Of a DNA stretch of 64,000 nt, positions 56,801-64,000 are shown piece by piece. Source of the DNA: Galeopsis tetrahit. Its lineage: Eukaryota > Streptophyta > Magnoliopsida > Lamiales > Lamiaceae. The stretch lies in assembly GCA_963675135.1 (NCBI GenBank), contig OY776122.1, forward strand, positions 17,858,881-17,922,880, given 5' to 3'. Made by a program: the position numbers and the translations under genes. Below the pieces are notes generated by a model that was given only the letters and a program-made list of their open reading frames with translations, was not told the origin of the DNA and did not search any database. How positions within the stretch are numbered: position 1 is the stretch's first letter; every line of letters starts with the position of its first letter.

Positions 56801-57261
56801 TTTAGAAGTTGAGATATACTCATAAGATTTTTTGTAATTGCAGGCACGTGTATAACATTTTCCATAACAACATTTCTAGATATATCACAAGTAGGCAAGT
56901 AGAAAGATCCAGTATGTGATATAGGAAATGCAGCAACATTGCCAACAACAAGTGAATCCATGCCTTGATATGGAGTGGAGATGTTTAGATTGGAAAGTTG
57001 TGAAGTAACATGATGAGTTGCCCCACTATCAACAATCTAAGGGCCAGTAGAGGAACCTGAATCTAATGAGCCAATAGAATGATTAGATTGAAGAGAAGTA
57101 GATGGAATAGGAGAGTGATAGGAACGGGCTGGATGATGAGCATAATGTGCTTGAGCCAAATTGACTTGAGCTGGAGCACAATATTGGTGAATCACATTGG
57201 CTTGAGCTGGATGAGGAGCAGAGGTATTAAATGGACGAGGAGAAGAATTGATCTATCTAGA
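53849..57261 (-). pseudogene. Copia D pol
   Basis: Minus-strand pieces in order: protease VDSGATHHVTS (about 57030, just after a stop), GAG-pre-integrase with WHCRLGH, integrase (VDDYTRFVW, then QNDLIE), RT (WIFRVKYKRDGSVER, VYGLKQTPKAWY, YVDDILITG near 54800), and RNase H (DADYAS, TEAEYRA, DNQGA, KHIEVDVHF). Stops lie near 57037, 56188, 55879, 54968 and 54638, and a frameshift near 55400. Expected catalytic motifs are recognisable but the frame is dead. Confidence 0.9.
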
Positions 57262-58074
57262 CTATTCCAAACCATGAAATGCCTGATCAAAGCGTTTGAA
57301 ACACTTAACAGCTACATGATACTTCCTGCCACACAATTGACACACCACTTTAGGTTTTTGAAACACCCTGCCCTTGCCAGTTGAGGAACCGGATGAATTT
57401 GTTCGAGTAGTTGCATGTACTGATGGAGAAGGAGAGATTTGACCACCAGTGATGTTTAAGGCATGTGTAGAATGAGCATACAATCTCATTTCAAATGCCT
57501 GGAGAATCGATTGCACCTCTGGAAGGGAAGGAACAGAGCCTCTTGTGGTGAGAGAGACCACCACTGCATCAAAATCAGCTCCAAGGCTACCAAGTATATA
57601 TAAAGCCAACTCATCATCCCTAATAGGTTGGCCAGCATGAAACAAACCGTCTGCAACCGATTGCATCTTAAGTATAAACTCATCAACACTTAAATCACCC
57701 TTTCGCAATGTTTGAAGTTGTAAGCGAAGAATCATTGCCTTCGCACTGGATTGCGACTGAAAAAGAGCTTCAAATGTGAGCCATATCTGGAAGGAATGCT
57801 CGCATCTACTGACATGGCCTAACATTGACTCAGACACAGAACTGAGTAGCCAACTGAGAAGGAATTGATCCTTTCTTTGCCACGAAATCGAATCCGAAGT
57901 AGATTCTAACGGATTCTGTGGCACAACTTTGCAAAGAAGAACATCTTCAAAGCAATGAGCTCGCACAGATGCGAGAACCTAATTTTTCCAGAATGGATAG
58001 TTATCATTATCCAAACGAATCGAAAGTATTATGAATCGAGGCAGAACAGTAGAAGGATTTGAAGGAGAAGACAT
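57262..58074 (-). pseudogene. Copia D gag
   Basis: Starts at ATG 58074 (MSSPSNPSTVLPRF), with a stop at 57979-57981 and a terminal stop at 57262. UBN2-type core (FQIWLTFEALFQSQS...LQTLRKGDLSVDEF) and an intact zinc knuckle CQLCGRKYHVAVKC near 57330. Same frame as pol. Confidence 0.85.
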
Positions 58075-58283
58075 GATCAGTGATTGGAATGAGAAAGAAA
58101 ACAGAACAGAGTAAGATGATAGCGGAAGAAATTGATCGAAAGCTGAAAAGAAAATTGGTTGAGGGAAGAACAAAATGGTTACAGAAAAGAGAACATGAAG
58201 ATGTGAAGGAAAGATTGAAGAAAAAGAGTAGTTTCTGTAAAACAACACACTAAACCATGAGAAAATCTGCTCTCATGATACCA

Positions 58284-58506
58284 TGTTGAAAAATTATATT
58301 TTGAACTTGTTATTCAATTTGTGAATTGTACAATTTATAGAGTTGCTCTAATTCTAGAGACTTCTATTCTAACTAATTCTTATTAAATACAACTAACTTG
58401 AAACTACTCTTTCTTCTAGACTATTCTATAAGCATGTGAGTTACATGAGTGTTTTAGGTTTTAGAGGTTTGCATGTGCATTACACATGCATGCTCATATA
58501 CTTCAA
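58284..58506 (-). repeat. 5' LTR of copia D
   Basis: About 223 bp, without the MITE. The primer site lies directly to its left (58269-58283). Confidence 0.85.
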
Positions 58507-60439
58507 TAGGATTAAATAAAATTTAGTCCTTTAAGTTATACTAATGTATCGTGAAAATTTTGAATTTATTTAATGTTTACCATTTCATATCAACTTATTT
58601 AATATACTCCCTTCCTCCTACAATAACATTCATACATTCATTTTCAGTATGTCCCATAACAACTTTTACACTCTTAAAATGACAACCCTTTAATCTATAT
58701 TTTTAAATTAATTTTTCAAGATTATCTTTATTTTGGTGATGTCACATACGCGCATTTATTGCAATGCCAAAATGTATTATGAAGAGTGGAGTGAAAAAAA
58801 GAGGTATGATAATCCTCCAAAATTTCCACAGTGCTACTCCAATGAAAAATTTCAACTCTCCAATATGAAAGAAGCACCGAAACTTTAAAAAACCTTTTGA
58901 ATGAGAATGATACAAAAAGTCGACATTTTATAAAAAATAGACGAACGTTACCACATTAATTAATCCTTTTGAGAAATTGACCACATACTTATTAATTATA
59001 GAGTTTATAATTTTTTAAGGTTTTTTTTTTTTAAAAAAAAGGAACTTCTTTGATAAATTATGTTCGAAAATGAAAAATGGATTAGCTCTGCATTTGTCAG
59101 AATTGCGACAAACTTACCATGTTTTTGTTATTGAAATGGATTAGAAATTTCTTGTTGGATTAGAAAATTTACTTCTTGAGAATTACGTGAGTTTAACTTC
59201 TTGGTGTGTTTGCAAATTTTGTTTACTTAAAAAAAAAAAAAAACCCCAACTGGACAACAGTTAACCTTAATTTTAGAGTATATAAATCATATATTATTTC
59301 TGCCAATGAGTTTAATTATATTATCTTTTTAATTATTTTTTTTACATAAAACAGATACTATTTCTACCACTAATATATATCTTGACGAATTTTCATATAA
59401 ATTGAGAAAACACATTTATTGTTGGGAGAATTAATGTAATATGTTTTCTTACAACCGATCAAAAAAAAAAATGTTTTCATATAATATGTTTTCATTCTTT
59501 AAGTTTTAGTATCCAAATTATGTTTTAAATGAATCTTGTTAGAGATTAAGTGTGTTAAATAGGGACAATTTGATACATTGAAAATAGATTAATGTTCAAA
59601 CTAATGAAACGATAATATGGGACATCTATCTATATTATATATATTTGTAAACCTCTAAAGTGACACATGTCAAACCACACCCTTCTATCTCAACCTCTTC
59701 CTTCTTCAAATCTCTCCATTTCAAAATTCTTCAATTCTTATTCATTTTAACTTTCATCTTTTCATCTCAACCCTCCATTTTAAATTTTAATCTCAACCCT
59801 ACATTCTTATTTTTAGATCTATAAATATGTAATTTCTATTAGTCACAAATTCATTCTCAATGTTTGTGTGCATCTCTTTCTTTCATTCTTCTCGAGTATG
59901 GTCATGTTTCTTCCTTTCATTCTTCTCGAGTATGGTCATGTTTCTTCTCAAAGTAAGAAAATCAAAAGTCTCATATGCTTTCTTTAATTTTAAAGTCACC
60001 ATGTTTTTTTTTCTACGATTCAATGTTCTTTCTATTGATATGATTACAAACATGAAGATCATTAGCAATTTGGGTTTATGGGTATAATGCTTTTATCAAA
60101 TCTGGTTTTATGTGAGTCCGTTTAATTAATTTCGTCACTAATATTTTTCTATAATTCAGTTTTAATTTGTTTTGCAGGTACATCATATATCGAAACTTAA
60201 GACAATGACAATATTAAAGAGAAGAAAATTTAGATCATCTTTTTGTTTATTGTTTCTCAAATTGTAATGTATATAGGTTTATGAATTAGGAGTTGTAATT
60301 TCTTGAATTCGTGATGATCAACATTTAAGCAATCTTACGAATTTATGTAAAAAAAAATTCGAAATGTATATTTAGTGTCTTTGAATTGACATGTATGGAT
60401 AGTTTAATTTTTTTAAGAAATGTTACGAAATGCATAAGC
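58507..60439. other. intergenic AT-rich; possible Helitron 5' end at 59629
   Basis: No gene. TCTATATTATATATATTTG at 59629, preceded by A and followed by gtgacacatgtca, resembles the 5' ends of plant Helitrons, but no matching 3' end was found. A two-copy 34-bp repeat (tctttcattcttctcgagta) lies at 59875-59945. Confidence 0.35.
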
Positions 60440-61260
60440 GCACAATTCCATATATGTTTATTCTTTAAATGCAGTAATTTCATATAATATATTTCATTAT
60501 TAATTTTTTTTAAAAAGGTATCTAAAAATAATTTTTGTTGTTCTATTCCTCATAATAATTTAAAAGTATATGCCAAAATTTATTATTAATAATAATTAAT
60601 TTGTATGTAAATAATTTTCAACTATTCCATAAAATATAATTTGACTTTATGAATATTTATTTTTGTAACCATTATTATAAATTCCTTAAATTATGATATA
60701 ATAATTTGACTTTATGAATATTTATTTTTGTAACCGTTATAATAAATTCCTTAAATTATGTTAATTAATTAAGTTAATCAGTAATTAATGATAATAAAGA
60801 TTTAATAATTAAAAAATTCAACCATTTTGTTTTTATTCACATTAACCTTTTTTTTTTTTACATTAAATGTATAACAATGACAATATGGATTAAGAGAGCA
60901 AGTTTATTCATTAAATGCATTAAGTTCATATAATATATTTCATTATTGATTTTTTTTAAAAAAAGTATCTATAAATAATTTTTGTTGTTCTATGCCTCAG
61001 AATAATTTAAAAGTATATGCCACAGTTTATTAATAATAATAATGATATAATAATTAATTAGTATGTAAAAAAATTTCAACTATTCCATAAAATATAATTT
61101 GACTTTGTGAATATTTATTTTTGTAACCGTTATAATAAATTCCTTAAATTATTAATTAAGTTAATCAGTAATTAATGATAATAAAGATTTAATAATTAAA
61201 AAATTCAACCATTTTGTTTTTATTCACATTAACCTTTTTTTTTTTTTTTTTGAGATTATT
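60440..61260. repeat. tandem duplication of about 440 bp with sub-repeats
   Basis: Units start at about 60458 and 60901, sharing aatttttgttgttctat, tttgtaacc.tta and accattttgtttttattcac. A 62-bp sub-repeat is doubled at 60640-60765 in the first unit. The first unit ends with a poly(T) followed by acattaaatgtataacaatg, which is the uninterrupted target of the Pack-MULE. Confidence 0.8.
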
Positions 61261-61584
61261 ACCTAATAAGTAATTAAAAAATTCAACCATTTTGTTTTTA
61301 TTCACATTAACTTTTTTTTTTTTTTTTTTTGAGATTATTACCTAATAAGGTCACTTTTATAGACTATTAAACAACTAAAACATACAACTTTTAAAATTTC
61401 CTAATAAGGTCATTTTTGTGTCAAAAAACCGTATTTGCCCTTAATATTCATATACTCCTTTAATTTATATATTTGAAATGTAATTCGAAATTTAAATTCA
61501 TAATTAATTGTTATCAATTAATTCCCAAATTATAGGGTACATTCATTCCAAAAAAAACAAAACCCTAGATCTCCTTTTCCCATG

Positions 61585-61995
61585 ATAATTCTCAATCCGA
61601 CGGCGGCGTTGAACAATACATTCGCACAAGTTCCTCTTCCACCATTGATTTTGATTTCTGCGTTTTTCGTGAAAGCTTCGATCACGAATCCCCCTCTGCC
61701 GATGAACTCTTCTTCGACGGCAAGATCCTCCCAATTGAAATTAAAAAAGGCTAGCTCCGGCGAGGAAAGTGGAACAGCCACCCGCAGCTCTTCCGTCGGC
61801 TCACCTTCCGCCGCAACCGCCGTCGCCCAAAAAAACCGGTAAGTTTAATGAAACGAAGCACATAAACGCGGAATCGGAAGAAAAACAGAGGTCGTTTTGG
61901 CGGTTTAAGCGCAGTTCGAGCTTGAATTGCGGCAGCGGCTATGGCCGGACTCTTTGCCCATTGCCGCTTTTATCGAGAAGCAATTCGACGGGATC
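61585..61995 (+). pseudogene. captured fragment of an unnamed plant protein gene
   Basis: Frame one (61587-61760) reads STIDFDFCVFRESFDHESPS then ADELFFDGKILPIEIKK and stops. Frame two (61840-61995) reads SFWRFKRSSSLNCGSGYGRT then LCPLPLLSRSNSTGS. Both resemble parts of one family of uncharacterised Ser/basic-rich plant proteins ('SADELF.NG', 'FWRFKRSSSLNC'). No start codon is in the first frame and the two pieces are out of register, so it is not a working gene. Higher GC than the surroundings fits capture from a host gene. Confidence 0.55.
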
Positions 61996-62033
61996 AAGCT
62001 TGTGTACGACATTAATTTTTAAAACTTTTACAG

Positions 62034-62993
62034 GTTCTACATCCGATTGCTGATTCAATCAATATAAACAGCCAAGTATGGGATGTGTACTTCAAGACTG
62101 TTCTCCCCTTGTTGGTTAGAACAGGCGATGATGGTAATTGTGGATCAGCTGCTACTTGTGACACAATTTGCTTGCAGGTATGTATAATGGTGAACTATCG
62201 TAACTGAAAGAGTAAACTAGACGATATAGACATCATATATGTAGGACTTGAAATGGCTGTCTGAGAAAATGAAATACTAATGCCCACCACAAGTAAAGTT
62301 GAGGAATTTTAACTCTTGTGCTCTGCCTTTTCTTCTTTTATCAGCTTATTTGTGCTTTGGATTATAATTTGTGTTAAATGTTCAAAGTTTGCTCGTGTGA
62401 TTTTCTGCTTCTAACTATCACCTCTCATCCAGACAAGGTCGATGTAAAATGCATATCCCACATGAACAGCATATCTGTCTATATTTTGATATATATTTTT
62501 TAATTATATTTGATTAGACTTTTAAAGACTGCTCTAACTCATTTGTAGGCCCTGTCAAAGAGAATCCACTATGGCAAATTTGTAGCCGAAGCTAAATTTC
62601 GTGGGTCCCCTGAAGTTTATACAGCTGCAATCCGAGCACAAGTAAGTTGTTGGTATTACTACCTTTCCAGAAGGGCACCAGATTTCATATTTTATTATGG
62701 TGTTAATTTCATTGTTATTAAGTCGAACATTTTTACCCATGATGCAGGATATGGACCAACTGATGGAGTTGCTGACATACCCAGAAGTGGAAATGACAGT
62801 CAAGACACGAGTTGAGAATAAAACTCGAAGATATGGGAAAGAAGTAACCGAAGGTAAAGTTAAAGTTGAAGACGAAGAAAATCTCGTCTACAAAATAAAC
62901 CCGGGCCTGGTTGCTGAGCGGTATGGGAACTGGATCATGCCATTGACAAAGCAATTGTGTAGCGATTGCTTTATTTTGTTGAGCTTCCTATAA
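62034..62993 (+). pseudogene. chorismate mutase fragment, three exons, N- and C-terminus missing
   Basis: Exons 62034-62177, 62549-62641 and 62748-62955, all with proper AG/GT borders and preserved phase. Exon 1 reads VLHPIADSININSQVWDVYF and then GDDGNCGSAATCDTICLQ. Exon 2 reads ALSKRIHYGKFVAEAKFRGS and ends IRAQ. Exon 3 reads DMDQLMELLTYPEVE, then INPGLVAERYGNWIMPLTK. These are the C-terminal half of plant chorismate mutase, the shikimate-pathway enzyme converting chorismate to prephenate for Phe/Tyr. The first half of the usual 260-320 residues is absent. The family's closing residues after MPLTK are replaced by unrelated sequence up to a stop at 62991. Retained introns show copying at DNA level. 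Confidence 0.88.
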
Positions 62994-62999
62994 ACTTTT

Positions 63000-63917
63000 G
63001 CTCTATTTTGTTGAATCTTTATTTCTTTCTAGTATGCCTATGCGGTTACCCTTGATTTTTGTAGAAATTTTGTTAATCTGAAAGGTGCATATACTACTCC
63101 TACAACTTCATATCAAAATGAACTTTCAATATGAAACATGGATATCGATGTAGGCATTATCATTTTATGTCTTCGTCTTATTATTCTGAACAATTCTTTT
63201 CAGTGATATTAACGGAATTAAGTATGAAATACCTACATCACAACAAACCGCTTTTTGAATATGTCATTTACAAATGTGCACATCTATTTTGCATATTGAT
63301 ATGCATGTCACTCTGTGCACATTGGTTCATGTTATTTTATGCATACCAAAAAATTCAATCATGTATGCCGTTTTAAACTTCATATTGAAATGAACATCGG
63401 TCTTCATAACCCATTTCTACATACCAAAATTCATTTCACTGTTCATATTAAAATTCATAATCTATTTCATATATATGTGCATATTCAAAATATGAGGAAT
63501 TGTATACTTTATGACACGCTTATTTCTGAATCATAAAATGACGATTTTTTAATTTTTTTTTGTTTGGATAATTAACAATTAATTCGAATTGCTTAATTTT
63601 AGGAATATTTGAATAATTGGAAGGATCATAAAATGCAGATTTTTTAATTTTATTGGTTTGAATAATTAACAATTAATTCGAATTGCTTAATTTTAGGAAT
63701 TTTTTAATAATTGGAAGGTGCGTATAACTAGGAACTGCATTAATTCAAAATTATTAATTTCAAATTATTAATATTTATTAATTTCAAATTATTTAAATTG
63801 GTAAAGGGTAACAATGTCTTATTAGGTACCATTTTCACCTTAATAGATTTAAAAAAAAAAACATATGTCCTATTAGATAAAACTCTTAGTGAAATGACCT
63901 TAATAATAATTTCCCCC
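63000..63917. other. right arm of Pack-MULE; tandem 93-bp repeat
   Basis: No gene. A tandem duplication (about 63531-63718) shares ataattaacaattaattcga and attgcttaattttaggaat. The terminal inverted repeat ends at 63917. Confidence 0.6.
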
Positions 63918-64000
63918 TTTTTTTTTTTGCATTAAATGTATAACAATGACAATATCAAAGGATTGAGAGCAAGTATTTTTAAGCTTATTTAGGCAAAGAC

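Larger units (their letters stand above)
53352..58506 (-). mobile_element. Copia D, decayed, antisense
   Basis: LTRs 53352-53861 (3' LTR, enlarged by a MITE) and 58284-58506 (5' LTR), starting tgttgaaaaatt and ending atatacttc.a. The primer site on the minus strand (TGGTATCATGAGAGCAG) abuts the 5' LTR. Gag and pol are in one frame with many stops and one frameshift. No convincing target duplication was found, and the right flank does not match the duplicated segment, so one side may be rearranged. Confidence 0.85.
61331..63917 (+). mobile_element. probable Pack-MULE with two captured gene fragments
   Basis: The left end gagattattacctaataagg and the reversed right end gggggaaattattattaagg share attatta and taaggtca. 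Further inverted similarity (cctaataag..cat, aattta.ata.tttgaaat) extends about 200 bp inward. It sits in a poly(T): T19 before, T11 after, consistent with a 9-bp TSD of T. Flanking words (attcacattaac left, cattaaatgtataacaatga right) are contiguous across a plain poly(T) at 60848-60863. It contains host gene exons with introns and no transposase. Confidence 0.7.

Noticed and set aside
53347..58511. Target duplication for copia D
   Set aside because: Left flank tatat and right flank tagga do not match in any register tried.
58606..58830. A further Stowaway-like MITE starting ctcccttcctcc
   Set aside because: Only one degenerate end is visible; no inverted partner or TA duplication was found.
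59629..61330. A second Helitron starting TCTATATTATATAT at 59629
   Set aside because: The start resembles plant Helitron 5' ends, but no hairpin plus CTRR end was found before the Pack-MULE or the window end.
61582..61842. Open frame MIILNPTAALNN as a real start of a chimeric chorismate mutase gene
   Set aside because: Splicing from the donor at 61838 into 62034 gives the wrong frame and an early stop; the neighbouring frame carries the recognisable protein.
1..64000. CRISPR arrays, operons or other prokaryotic systems
   Set aside because: Repeats are transposon- or minisatellite-like, introns are present, and the coding content is plant nuclear.

Overview
The window is plant nuclear DNA, most likely from a eudicot. 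It is AT-rich, has GT-AG introns, and is dominated by Ty1/copia LTR retrotransposons, L1-type LINEs, Helitrons, Mutator-like elements and MITEs. Only two loci look like intact host genes. The species is not determinable by eye.

Region 1 (1-4097 and 29723-32400): LINE remnants, a non-autonomous hAT-like element, and the decayed remains of a gene for a double-stranded-RNA-binding (DRB) protein. A second partial copy of its first dsRBD lies at 31636, in a block duplicated together with its upstream DNA.

Region 2 (4098-29722) is a four-level nest of insertions, resolved by target-site duplications (TSDs) and by reading frames that resume on the far side. Copia A (205-bp LTR, 4.7 kb of its own sequence) entered the DRB pseudogene (TSD acctc). 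Element B (1.2-kb LTRs, a gag ORF but no pol) entered the RNase H region of A (TSD tgtga). A 5'-truncated antisense LINE entered B (candidate TSD aagaataa). A large SIRE-like copia C (1.8-kb 3' LTR, gag, pol and a 1,600-codon third ORF) entered the LINE, and a later deletion removed most of C's 5' LTR together with the LINE's RT core. LTR divergences counted by eye (A about 1.7%, B about 1.5%, C about 1%) agree with this order.

Region 3 (32400-44934): a small secreted Pro-rich, probably GPI-anchored protein gene (32499-32972, +). A MITE follows, then a 5.8-kb Helitron (35503-41327) that carries a degenerate RPA-like gene and is itself interrupted by a foldback MULE with a 9-bp TSD. A two-exon gene on the minus strand (41941-43540) encodes an unnamed 229-residue protein with a mitochondrial-type N-terminus and two ABRE/G-box motifs just upstream.

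Region 4 (44935-53351): a 2.8-kb MULE with a 9-bp TSD and an internal 45-bp minisatellite. Next are two decayed copies of a cyclin-B N-terminal exon, one split by a PIF/Harbinger-like element that itself contains a Stowaway-like MITE. A hAT-type MITE lies in a segment whose uninterrupted copy is at 33965-34340.

Region 5 (53352-58506): a decayed antisense copia (D) with a Stowaway-like MITE in its left LTR.

Region 6 (58507-64000): AT-rich tandem repeats followed by a probable Pack-MULE (61331-63917). It carries a fragment of an unnamed plant gene and three intron-separated exons of chorismate mutase. A repeat copy at 60830-60900 preserves its empty target site.

The genes do not form a pathway. 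What links them is layered transposition, gene-fragment capture and decay.
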